From an uncultured Rikenellaceae bacterium (lineage in GTDB: Bacteria; Bacteroidota; Bacteroidia; Bacteroidales; Rikenellaceae): a stretch of 64,000 nucleotides of DNA. The position numbers and the translations under genes were made by a program. This document shows, piece by piece, positions 25,587-33,026 of the stretch; position 1 is the stretch's first letter; each line of letters begins with the position of its first letter. The notes below the pieces were generated by a model. The model ran no database searches. It was given only the letters and a program-made list of their open reading frames with translations, and was not told where the DNA came from. Location of the stretch: positions 62,001 through 126,000 of the forward strand of contig CAMLTW010000001.1 of assembly GCA_946486375.1 (NCBI GenBank). Reading direction: 5' to 3'.

Positions 25587-26156
25587 TTATTTTCGAATGC
25601 AGGCAAGCCCTTTCAGATCGTCATACTGCTTTTGCAGGCGGGTTACGATAGCGGTGTTGATCGCATCGAGCCGTTTTCGCACCACCAGCGCATCGGAGCG
25701 CGTCAGCCCGTACTGTTTTGCCAGCGAAGGGGTGATCCTGATCGGATCGTTTCGCCGGATGGCTTCCTCGCAGCGGTCGATCAGGTAGCGGTCGTAGAGC
25801 GTTTCGATGTTCTTTACGCTCGTCTCCGATTCATTGCACAGCCTGCCGCCGCCGAAAAGAATGTAGAACTCGTCCCGCACATGGAAAGAGGCTGCCCCGG
25901 CGTAAAATCCTTTGAGCGAATAGGGCTGAAAGACATACCCGCGTGTTTCTTCCGTGTAGTCCCGGTAGCTGTACCTTCGGACGATGGCGAAATCGTCCTC
26001 CGGCAGGGTTTCGATCAGGGCGTAGATATGATGATAACCGTATTTGAGGCGACGCATGATGTCCTTGACGTATTTTTTGGTCAACGGAGCCGGATGCTCC
26101 GGGGCGGCATCGAACGCGCAGGCGGCCTGTTCTTTGTCGGTTTGGGGCAGGTTCAT
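25587..26156 (-). CDS. Hypothetical protein, 189 aa
   Basis: I do not recognise this protein. It is soluble, with no signal or membrane segment. The N-terminal half is rich in Tyr (Y-G-Y-H-H-I-Y-A-L-I-E) and may be a mixed alpha/beta domain. The C-terminal part (about 115-185) is helical, with I-T-P-S-L-A-K-Q-Y-G-L-T-R-S-D-A-L-V-V-R-K-R-L-D-like spacing that could be a helix-turn-helix. It is the first gene of a two-gene operon with the HTH-lipocalin gene, suggesting a shared regulatory role (inference). Confidence 0.6.
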   Translation of the reverse strand: MNLPQTDKEQAACAFDAAPEHPAPLTKKYVKDIMRRLKYGYHHIYALIETLPEDDFAIVRRYSYRDYTEETRGYVFQPYSLKGFYAGAASFHVRDEFYILFGGGRLCNESETSVKNIETLYDRYLIDRCEEAIRRNDPIRITPSLAKQYGLTRSDALVVRKRLDAINTAIVTRLQKQYDDLKGLACIRK

Positions 26157-26581
26157 GGAAAGAGAGTGATTTGGGGGTTATACATATGATATTTAGGGCC
26201 GGGTTTGGAAAAAGGGGGACGCGGCCCGGCCGTACCGATTTAGAGGCCAAACATCGGTATTCGGCCGCAATTGCCGCGTCCGGTTGAAAGAGGGTAAATC
26301 TGCGGGTTCCGGGGAACCACGGAACCCTATATGGTCTTTATGCCGCAGGGGGCGCTCCGCGATGGGGAAGGAAGGGACAGGATCGTCCGACCGGCGAAAC
26401 GGGATCGCCGGAGCCGGGAAGTATGCAAAGGGGAAATGGTTCGACCGGAACATACGGTAAGGGATTGCGGATGATTTTCTTCGATCCCGCGTCCCCCGCA
26501 GAAAAAGCGAGGGCGCAGATACAACCCCTTTCTGTTGGCCTTAGGAAACCGTAGTATGGAAGTTGACCTACGCCCAAGCCA
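26157..26581. other. Non-coding region upstream of the 25587-26156 gene
   Basis: About 425 bases. Several small frames exist on both strands, but none has plausible composition. No promoter matching TAnnTTTG is seen close to the ATG at 26156. Confidence 0.35.
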
Positions 26582-26752
26582 GCCCCGATAAACACGTATC
26601 GGGGCATGACTCAGGTTTCGGACAAATCTTACGCCATACCAAACATCTGTCGCAGCGTTACTTCAATCCGCAACAGTTCCTAAGTTCACAGAAAGGCATA
26701 AAGGTTCGTCTTCTACCTTTATTTCGTATGTTACGGGTTAACCCGTATGAAA
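26582..26752 (-). ncRNA. Candidate structured small RNA
   Basis: On the minus strand a TAACTTTG box (26759-26766) predicts a start near 26752. The following about 170 bases contain no gene but several paired elements: a 16-bp palindrome (26732-26747), a stem TTATGCC / GGCGTAA (26695-26701 with 26629-26635) enclosing CTGTTGC / GCGACAG (26670-26676 with 26647-26653), and a 9-bp GC-rich hairpin (26582-26605) at the end. The layout suggests an independent RNA. I cannot assign a family. Confidence 0.45.
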
Positions 26753-26758
26753 GTAGGG

Positions 26759-26766
26759 CAAAGTTA
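26759..26766 (-). promoter_or_regulatory. -7 promoter box of the RNA candidate
   Basis: TAACTTTG on the minus strand, an exact match to TAnnTTTG. No -33 TTTG is obvious. It is divergent from the XRE gene at 26878. Confidence 0.5.
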
Positions 26767-26834
26767 GCATAATTTCTGCATTTAAAAATTGAAGTTCATT
26801 ATACAAATATAGATATAAAATTGATTAATGTCCA

Positions 26835-26865
26835 ATCGGTCATCAGTTTTTTATCGGTTTATCGG
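26835..26865. promoter_or_regulatory. Possible operator repeats upstream of the XRE gene
   Basis: Three direct copies of ATCGG at 26835, 26853 and 26861 (first and second starts 18 bases apart), just before the XRE gene. Placement suggests autoregulation; this is inference. Confidence 0.3.
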
Positions 26866-26877
26866 GTTTTTTGCTAA

Positions 26878-27126
26878 ATGGTAAAACCCAGACGTGATAC
26901 GGTATTTCTTAAATCGGTCGCAGAAAAGCTGAAACAGGTTCGCAAAGAACGGGGGCTTTCACAGCGAGTGGTATATATTGATACGGATATTCACGTCGGT
27001 AGAATTGAGCAGGGTAAAAGGAATATTGCTCTAAGCACTTTAGCCATTTTGTGTGACTACTATCGAATCCCGTTAGTTGATTTCTTTAAAGATATTCCGG
27101 TCGATTCAAAGTCCCTTTGGGAGTGA
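26878..27126 (+). CDS. Small XRE-family transcriptional regulator
   Basis: An 82-residue single-domain Cro/CI-type HTH protein: K-L-K-Q-V-R-K-E-R-G-L-S-Q (helices 1-2), a recognition region V-Y-I-D-T-D-I-H-V-G-R-I-E-Q-G-K-R-N, and L-A-I-L-C-D-Y-Y-R-I-P-L-V-D-F-F (helices 4-5). The size is typical of stand-alone XRE regulators of mobile or toxin-antitoxin loci, but no partner gene is adjacent. The CRISPR array begins 176 bases downstream. The gene is AT-richer than its surroundings. Confidence 0.82.
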   Translation: MVKPRRDTVFLKSVAEKLKQVRKERGLSQRVVYIDTDIHVGRIEQGKRNIALSTLAILCDYYRIPLVDFFKDIPVDSKSLWE

Positions 27127-27302
27127 GCTAATGGTTACCTGTTGTATTTGGCAACATTGAAAATCAATCGTCGGTTGGAGCGACCTGCTGCAAGCGGCAA
27201 AGGCATTAACCGAACACGCCGGGTACAAACTGTACCGACATAAAAACGCTTGAGATAAATAAACATCTTGACCGACAGCCCGCCCGCGTAAATCGTCCCC
27301 GC

Positions 27303-27666
27303 GTTGTTCCTATTCTAATTCTACATCAAACCACAACCCTCGAAGATAGTACGTCGCGTTGTGCAGAGTTGTTACTTATCCTATTTCTACATCAAACCAC
27401 AACTTATAAACCGGCGGGACATTATGTGCGAAGTTGTTACTTATCCTATTTCTACATCAAACCACAACGGTATCATGCTCTTGATTCTTGATTTCAGTGT
27501 TGTTACTTATCCTGTTTCTACATCAAACCACAACCAAGGCCAACACCTTCACCGAGTATTACCGGTTGTTACTTATCCTGTTTCTACATCAAACCACAAC
27601 AGTGTAAGAGGTTATGAAAAAGTAGGAATTGTTGTTACTTATCCTATTTCTACATCAAACCACAAC
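27303..27666 (-). CRISPR. CRISPR array, type II-C-like repeats, no cas genes nearby
   Basis: Six 36-bp repeats (the first degenerate) and five spacers of 29-30 bp. On the plus strand each repeat begins GTTGTTACTTATCC and ends ACATCAAACCACAAC. Repeats lie at 27303-27337 (about 35 bp, diverged), 27368-27403, 27433-27468, 27499-27534, 27565-27600 and 27631-27666. Read on the minus strand they begin GTTGTGGTTTGATGTAG, as in Bacteroidetes type II-C (Cas9) arrays. The degenerate copy at the low-coordinate end and a promoter at 27781-27788 both say the array is transcribed on the minus strand. No cas1, cas2, cas9 or anti-repeat is seen in the window. Confidence 0.95.
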
Positions 27667-27780
27667 CCCGCGCCCGAAAGTCGTTGATTTTCGTAAAGTT
27701 ACACGCTTTTCGTGTAAACGAAAACCGGTCTCGTATGCTTCGGCGAAGTCGATTCGATGCCGTTTTTGCATTGTCCTGAA

Positions 27781-27788
27781 CAAATATA
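27781..27788 (-). promoter_or_regulatory. -7 promoter box of the CRISPR leader
   Basis: TATATTTG on the minus strand, an exact consensus match, 115 bases before the first full repeat and pointing into the array. The leader between them contains a 7-bp hairpin TTACACG / CGTGTAA (27699-27717). There is no gene between 27667 and 28025. Confidence 0.6.
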
Positions 27789-28025
27789 CCCAAAAAAATT
27801 TATAAAAAAAGTCCGTCCGCTAAAAATTTCGGGTTCGGCGCCTCGGATTTTTTCCGAAAGTTCGGGATGCCGCTGTACAAGGGGTGGCATTTGAAGGAAG
27901 GAGCGCTGGCGACCCGTCCCGCCGCTTCCGGTTTCGTTTCCGTACGGAAGACGAATACAAGGGGCGGTTTGGAAATATCGCCGAATGCCGGGGCGGGGTG
28001 CTCCGATTCCGCCGAAGGGGAAGCG

Positions 28026-28064
28026 GAAAAAAGAAAACCCCTGAACTTCAGCCGAATTCAGGGG
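28026..28064 (-). terminator. tRNA-Phe terminator
   Basis: Minus-strand stem CCCCTGAA / TTCAGGGG followed by TTTTCTTTTTT, 22 bases after the tRNA 3' end. Confidence 0.85.
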
Positions 28065-28085
28065 TCGCTCTGCATGCTTTCCAAG

Positions 28086-28158
28086 TGGTGCCACCACGAA
28101 TCGAACGAGGGACACAAGGATTTTCAGTCCTTTGCTCTACCAACTGAGCTATGGCACC
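28086..28158 (-). tRNA. tRNA-Phe (GAA)
   Basis: A 73-nt cloverleaf on the minus strand. The acceptor stem GGTGCCA pairs with TGGCACC and the discriminator base is A. The anticodon loop CTGAAAA gives anticodon GAA (Phe), and the T arm contains GTTCGAT. The CCA end is not encoded. Confidence 0.96.
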
Positions 28159-28177
28159 ATTTCTTCCGTTTGCGGTG

Positions 28178-28209
28178 CAAAGATAGAAACAAAAATTTAA
28201 TAATACAAT
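28178..28209 (-). promoter_or_regulatory. tRNA-Phe promoter
   Basis: ATTG, 20 bases, then TATCTTTG on the minus strand, 20 bases before the tRNA 5' end. It is a good match to the -33/-7 pattern. Confidence 0.65.
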
Positions 28210-28244
28210 AGTCTGCGATATTTTTATCTATACCTTAAATTGCG

Positions 28245-28252
28245 TACCTTTG
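28245..28252 (+). promoter_or_regulatory. -7 promoter box of nadE
   Basis: TACCTTTG, an exact TAnnTTTG match, 30 bases before the nadE ATG, with an AT-rich stretch 20 bases upstream. Confidence 0.6.
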
Positions 28253-28281
28253 TCCCCGTTGAATCAAAGCATAACCCGGAA

Positions 28282-29865
28282 ATGAAGATAGCGATAGCCC
28301 AGTTGAACTATACGATCGGTGATTTTGAAGGCAACAGGGGCAAAATTGTGGAGCACGTCCGGAGAGCGAAAAAAGACGGTGCCCACGCTGTCTTTTTTGC
28401 AGAACAGGCCGTCAGCGGCCGTCCGGCGTACGATCTTCTGAATGACGTGGTTTTCCTGGAAAAGTGCAACGAAACGCTGGCGGAAATCGCCGCCGAATGC
28501 AAGGGAATCACGGCCGTGGTAGGGCTTCCGTTGCAGATCGACAACTGCACCATCAGCGCCGCCGCGGTGATTCACGACGGGAAAATATCCAAATACATAG
28601 GCAAGCAAAACGTCATGTCCCGGGACGAACGGTACCACATCGGGCATTCCAAGGGGTACGAGTTCGTGCGGGTGGACGGGAAAAACGTGGCCGTGGTGAT
28701 CGGATCGGACATTCTGGTGCCGGAACAGGATTTCGGAGGCCGCGCCGATCTGGTCGTGAGCCTGAAATCGTCCCGGTACGCGCGGGGCGTGATCGCCGAC
28801 CGGCACGAGTTTTATTCCAGGCTGGCCTTCCGCACCCATTGCCCGGTGGCGTTCGTCAATCAGGTCGGCGGGCAGACCGACATCGTCTATTACGGCTCGT
28901 CCGCCGTGTTCGGAAAAAAGGGGGAAACGGTGTGCCAACTGAATAATTTTCAGGAGGATTATGCCGTTATAGATATGGACGCGGAGAACCCGCCGATCCA
29001 TGTTCCGGAACAGAACAAAACGGCCAACGTCTACGAGGCGGTGAAGCTGGGGCTGAAGGATTATTTCGCCAAGAACGGCTTCCGGCAGGCGTGCGTGGGG
29101 CTGTCGGGCGGAATCGATTCCGCCGTGGTGGCGGCTTTGGCGGCGGAGGTGCTGGGGCCGGAAAACGTGCGGGCCCTGATGATGCCGTCCCAGTTTTCCA
29201 GCGATCATTCCGTGGAGGATGCGGTGGCGCTGGCCGAAAACCTGGGCATCCGGTACGACATCGTGCCGATCACGGAGATCTTCGGGCAGGTTCGCGAGGC
29301 CATGGCTCCGGTGTTCGGAGATATGCCGTTCGACGTGACGGAGGAAAACATGCAGTCCCGGATCCGGGGCCTGCTCATGATGTCCCTGTCCAACAAATAC
29401 GGCTGCGTCGTGCTGAATACGTCCAACAAGAGCGAGATCGCGGTGGGCTACGGGACGCTTTACGGCGACACCATCGGCGCGCTCAGCCTGCTGGGGGATA
29501 TCTATAAGACGGAAGTGTACGATCTGGCCCGGTATATCAACCGGAAAAAAGAGGTCATTCCGGTCAACACCCTGCAGAAGGCGCCTTCCGCCGAGCTGCG
29601 GCCGGAACAGAAGGATTCCGATTCCCTGCCGCTGTACGACGTGCTGGACGCCATCCTGTATCGGATGATCGAGGAAAATCAGGGCGTGTATGAAATCATC
29701 GCGGCCGGGTTCGATAACGATACGGTCAAGCGGGTCTACCGGATGTTCGTGCGGAACGGGTACAAGCGGTACCAGTTCTGTCCGGTACTTCGGATGTCCA
29801 CCTGCACGATGCGCAAGGACAGGATATTGCCCCTGACCTATGATACGGAGGCGCTGATGATGTAG
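28282..29865 (+). CDS. nadE: Glutamine-dependent NAD+ synthetase
   Basis: A 527-residue two-domain enzyme. The N-terminal nitrilase-type glutaminase domain (1-245) has A-E-Q-A-V-S-G, K-Q-N-V-M-S and an N-terminal Glu-Lys-Cys arrangement typical of this branch. The C-terminal synthetase domain has the PP-loop G-L-S-G-G-I-D-S-A (about 272-280) and N-T-S-N-K-S-E. It makes NAD+ from deamido-NAD+, ATP and glutamine in the cytoplasm. The ATG at 28282 sits at the family start, while 28240 would lie in the promoter. It is followed after 79 bases by the RNF operon, which consumes or makes NADH. Confidence 0.95.
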   Translation: MKIAIAQLNYTIGDFEGNRGKIVEHVRRAKKDGAHAVFFAEQAVSGRPAYDLLNDVVFLEKCNETLAEIAAECKGITAVVGLPLQIDNCTISAAAVIHDGKISKYIGKQNVMSRDERYHIGHSKGYEFVRVDGKNVAVVIGSDILVPEQDFGGRADLVVSLKSSRYARGVIADRHEFYSRLAFRTHCPVAFVNQVGGQTDIVYYGSSAVFGKKGETVCQLNNFQEDYAVIDMDAENPPIHVPEQNKTANVYEAVKLGLKDYFAKNGFRQACVGLSGGIDSAVVAALAAEVLGPENVRALMMPSQFSSDHSVEDAVALAENLGIRYDIVPITEIFGQVREAMAPVFGDMPFDVTEENMQSRIRGLLMMSLSNKYGCVVLNTSNKSEIAVGYGTLYGDTIGALSLLGDIYKTEVYDLARYINRKKEVIPVNTLQKAPSAELRPEQKDSDSLPLYDVLDAILYRMIEENQGVYEIIAAGFDNDTVKRVYRMFVRNGYKRYQFCPVLRMSTCTMRKDRILPLTYDTEALMM

Positions 29866-29944
29866 GGGCGCCGGTTCGAGGCGGCCGGGCTTGGTTGTTA
29901 TGGAATAAAACGGGTGTGGCCGGGAATTTCGCCGGCGGAAGAAA

Positions 29945-30385
29945 ATGAAAACAGATTCGGGTAAAGAGAAAGTGATCAGACATTCCGGCCGGGTACTGGG
30001 AGTGTCCGGGGAAAGGGTGGATGTGCTCATGGTTTCCGAGTCGGCCTGCGCTTCGTGCAAAGTCAAATCGGCCTGCGGCATGAGCGAAAGCACCGAAAAG
30101 CTCGTGACGGTCTGTACCCCTTATGCGGCGGCCTATCGGGAAGGCGAGGAAGTCTTCGTTTCCATTCGGCAAAGCATGGGAATGAAGGCCGTTTTTTATG
30201 TCTATATGCTTCCCTTTCTGCTGGTGCTGGGCGCATTGATCGCCCTGATCGAAGGAGCCGGCGTGCGGGAAGAGGCGGCCGGACTGGCGGCCTTGGGCGT
30301 GCTGGCGGTTTACTATGGGGTGCTGTGGCTTTTCCGGCGCCGGATCGAGCGGGAAATCAGTTTTGAAATCGAAAAAATCAGATAA
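29945..30385 (+). CDS. rseC: SoxR-reducing system protein RseC-like
   Basis: A 146-residue RseC/MucC family membrane protein. A cytoplasmic N-terminal part has the Cys cluster A-C-A-S-C-K-V-K-S-A-C-G (C-x2-C-x5-C), followed by two membrane helices (about 78-118) and a basic tail. In Bacteroidetes this gene routinely opens the rnf operon, as here (12 bases before rnfB). It probably helps assemble or maintain the RNF complex; direct function in this phylum is not established. Confidence 0.85.
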   Translation: MKTDSGKEKVIRHSGRVLGVSGERVDVLMVSESACASCKVKSACGMSESTEKLVTVCTPYAAAYREGEEVFVSIRQSMGMKAVFYVYMLPFLLVLGALIALIEGAGVREEAAGLAALGVLAVYYGVLWLFRRRIEREISFEIEKIR

Positions 30386-30397
30386 CAAACGATCGTA

Positions 30398-31630
30398 ATG
30401 GAGGTATTATTATTTACTGTGTTGACGCTTTGCGCGTTGGGGATTCTGGCCGCGGTGATCCTGTATTTCGTGGCCCAGAAGTTCAAGGTATATGAAGACC
30501 CGAGAATCGACGAAGTGGAAGCCATCCTGCCGGGAGCCAACTGCGGGGGATGCGGCTTTCCGGGATGCCGGGGAATGGCCGACGCGTTGGTGAAGAACGA
30601 CGATATTTCGGCCCTCTACTGTCCGGTCGGAGGCGCCGACGTCATGACGAAGGTCGCTTCCTATCTGGGAAAGGCCGTGGCGGAAAAAGAGCCTCAGGTG
30701 GCTGTGGTGCGCTGTTCGGGTTCCTGTGCCAACCGTCCCCGCACCAACCGTTTCGACGGAGCGGACTCGTGTGCGGTGGTTGCGGCCCTGTACGGCGGGG
30801 AAACGGGGTGTACGTACGGTTGTCTGGGCAAGGGGGACTGCGTGAACGTTTGTAATTTCGGTGCGATTTCCATCGACCCGGAAACCGGACTGCCCGTGGT
30901 GGACGAGGAAAAGTGTACGGCTTGCGGAGCGTGCGTGAAGGCGTGTCCCAAGTTTATCATAGAATTGCGGAAAAAAGGGCCGAAAGGCCGGCGGGTATTC
31001 GTTTCCTGCGTCAATCAGGATAAGGGGGCGGTGGCCCGGAAAGCCTGCAAGGCGGCATGCATCGGGTGCGGCAAGTGTGTCAAGACCTGCCCGTTCGGAG
31101 CGATTACGCTCGAAAACAACCTCGCTTATATCGACTATACCAAATGCCGGCTGTGCCGCAAGTGCGTGGCCGAGTGTCCTACGGGTGCCATTCACGAGGT
31201 GAATTTCCCGCCCCGGCCCGCTACGGCTCCGGCTGCGGACAAGAAAACCGATCGGGTGGCTGCCGGCAAACCGGATGCGGTGAACGTTGCCAAACCGGCC
31301 GCCGGTGCGGCGCAGGGAGAAGGGTGCGGAACCGCTCAGCCGGTGAAAAATACCGCGGAAGCCGCGCCGAGGCCCGAACCCGATGTGCTGACGCGGGGTG
31401 CCAGGGGCGTAGGGATTCCTTCCGCTGCCGTCGAGGCGACCAAGCGTCATATGGAGGCTTCGGCGATCGAAGGCCGGAAAGCCGACGAAGCGGGCGTTTC
31501 GCCGAAAACGGAGGATGCCGGAAAGGGCTTTGCGGAAAAAGTGGCGGAAGTGCCGGCTCCGGGCGTGATCCGGAAAGCGGAAGAGCCGATTCCGTCGGGA
31601 TCGCCCGCAGAGGGAAAGACGGGGGAATAG
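30398..31630 (+). CDS. rnfB: RNF complex subunit RnfB with long C-terminal extension
   Basis: A 410-residue iron-sulfur subunit. A membrane anchor (1-28) is followed by the N-C-G-G-C-G-F-P-G-C cluster motif (48-57) and several ferredoxin-type motifs, including C173/176/179/183 and clusters near 217-231 and 250-260. RnfB accepts electrons from ferredoxin. Residues after about 271 form a low-complexity Ala/Pro/Lys-rich tail of about 140 residues, longer than usual. The tail is in frame and ends normally before rnfC, so it is not an obvious frameshift. Confidence 0.93.
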   Translation: MEVLLFTVLTLCALGILAAVILYFVAQKFKVYEDPRIDEVEAILPGANCGGCGFPGCRGMADALVKNDDISALYCPVGGADVMTKVASYLGKAVAEKEPQVAVVRCSGSCANRPRTNRFDGADSCAVVAALYGGETGCTYGCLGKGDCVNVCNFGAISIDPETGLPVVDEEKCTACGACVKACPKFIIELRKKGPKGRRVFVSCVNQDKGAVARKACKAACIGCGKCVKTCPFGAITLENNLAYIDYTKCRLCRKCVAECPTGAIHEVNFPPRPATAPAADKKTDRVAAGKPDAVNVAKPAAGAAQGEGCGTAQPVKNTAEAAPRPEPDVLTRGARGVGIPSAAVEATKRHMEASAIEGRKADEAGVSPKTEDAGKGFAEKVAEVPAPGVIRKAEEPIPSGSPAEGKTGE

Positions 31631-31664
31631 GGAACAAAAGTACAAAAGCTAAATTTCATCGGAT

Positions 31665-32999
31665 ATGTTGAAGACATTCAAAATAGGCGGTATTCATCCG
31701 GCGGACAACAAGCTGACGCGGGGTGCCGCCATCGAAGATTTCGGAGTGCCTGCGACGGTGACCATTCCGGTTTCCCAGCACATCGGAGCTCCGGCTTCTC
31801 CCGTGGTGAAAAAAGGGGACAACGTGAAGGTGGGGCAGGTGATCGCCACGGCGACGGGATTCGTTTCGAGCAACATCCATGCATCGGTTTCAGGGACGGT
31901 GACCGCGGTGGACAACGTGCCCGACGGCGGGGGATTGCGGAAGCAGGCCATCGTCATTCAGGTCGAAGGAGACGAATGGGAAGAAGGAATCGACCGCACC
32001 GATACGCTGGTCAAAGAATGCGACCTGGATGCGAAGGAAATCGTTGCGAAAATCGCGGCGGCGGGCATCGTCGGCATGGGCGGGGCCACTTTCCCGACCC
32101 AGGTGAAACTTTCCGTTCCGCCGGGGAAAAAGGCCGAATTTCTGATTATCAACGGCGTGGAGTGCGAACCTTACCTGACGGCCGACCATCGGGTCATGCT
32201 GGAACGCGGCGAAGAGCTGCTGGTGGGGATTAAGATCCTGATGAAGTGTCTGGGCGTGGAACAGGCCTATATCGGCATCGAGAACAACAAGCCGGACGCG
32301 ATCGCACACTTGAGCGGACTGGCCGCCGGTTATGAGGGGATCGAAATTGTGCCGCTTCGGATGAAGTACCCGCAGGGAGGGGAAAAGCAGTTGATCGACG
32401 CGGTGATCGGGCGGCAGGTGCCGTCCGGACGCCTGCCCATCGACGTGGGCGCCGTGGTGCAGAACGTGGGAACGGCCTTGGCGGTTTATGAAGCCGTGCA
32501 AAAGAACAAGCCGCTGATCGAGCGGGTGGTGACGGTGACCGGGAAGGCGCTGGAAAATCCGGGAAACTATCGGGTGCGTATCGGAACGCCGTTGCGCGCC
32601 CTGATCGAACGGAGCGGCGGCATGCCGGAAGATACCGGCAAGGTGATCAACGGAGGGCCGATGATGGGACGCGCCGTGGCCAACATCGAAGCTCCGGTGA
32701 CCAAAGGAACGTCCGGGGTGCTGTTGATGCGGGACGAAGAAGCCCTTCGGGGCACGGCGAAGGCCTGTATCAGCTGCGCCAAGTGCGTGGCGGTATGTCC
32801 GATGGGGCTGGAGCCTTACCTGCTGAACAAGCTGGTTTCCAAAGGCCGTCTGGCGGATACGGAACCCGAACGGGTGACGGACTGCATCGAGTGCGGTTCC
32901 TGTTCGTTCACCTGTCCGGCGGATTTGCCGCTGCTGGACATGATCCGTTTGGGAAAGGCGGAAGTGATGAGGCTGATCCGTGCCCGAAATGCGAAATAA
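31665..32999 (+). CDS. rnfC: RNF complex subunit RnfC
   Basis: A 444-residue subunit that binds NADH and FMN. It shows the G-M-G-G-A-T-F-P-T-Q-V-K-L region (137-149) and N-G-V-E-C-E-P-Y-L-T-A-D-H-R, both shared with NuoF-like proteins. Two 4Fe-4S motifs follow (C-I-S-C-A-K-C-V-A-V-C-P near 368 and C-I-E-C-G-S-C-S-F-T-C-P near 408). It is the soluble subunit of the membrane ferredoxin:NAD+ oxidoreductase. It follows rnfB and precedes rnfD by 27 bases. Confidence 0.95.
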   Translation: MLKTFKIGGIHPADNKLTRGAAIEDFGVPATVTIPVSQHIGAPASPVVKKGDNVKVGQVIATATGFVSSNIHASVSGTVTAVDNVPDGGGLRKQAIVIQVEGDEWEEGIDRTDTLVKECDLDAKEIVAKIAAAGIVGMGGATFPTQVKLSVPPGKKAEFLIINGVECEPYLTADHRVMLERGEELLVGIKILMKCLGVEQAYIGIENNKPDAIAHLSGLAAGYEGIEIVPLRMKYPQGGEKQLIDAVIGRQVPSGRLPIDVGAVVQNVGTALAVYEAVQKNKPLIERVVTVTGKALENPGNYRVRIGTPLRALIERSGGMPEDTGKVINGGPMMGRAVANIEAPVTKGTSGVLLMRDEEALRGTAKACISCAKCVAVCPMGLEPYLLNKLVSKGRLADTEPERVTDCIECGSCSFTCPADLPLLDMIRLGKAEVMRLIRARNAK

Positions 33000-33026
33000 C
33001 CTGAAACGAGAAGAAAAAATCAGATA

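Noticed and set aside
26563..26772. A 69-codon plus-strand frame.
   Set aside because: It lies antisense to the structured RNA candidate and looks like chance sequence.
26878..27126. The small XRE gene as an antitoxin of a toxin-antitoxin pair.
   Set aside because: No toxin-like partner on either side; only the HTH call is supported.
27161..27253. A 30-residue reading frame (K-S-I-V-G-W-S-D-L-L-Q-A-A-K-A-L...) between the XRE gene and the CRISPR array.
   Set aside because: It reads like coding sequence but has no start codon and a stop just before it; too short to call a gene or to assign to a decayed cas gene.
27699..28115. A 138-codon minus-strand frame covering the CRISPR leader.
   Set aside because: It crosses the tRNA-Phe and its terminator; its composition is not protein-like.
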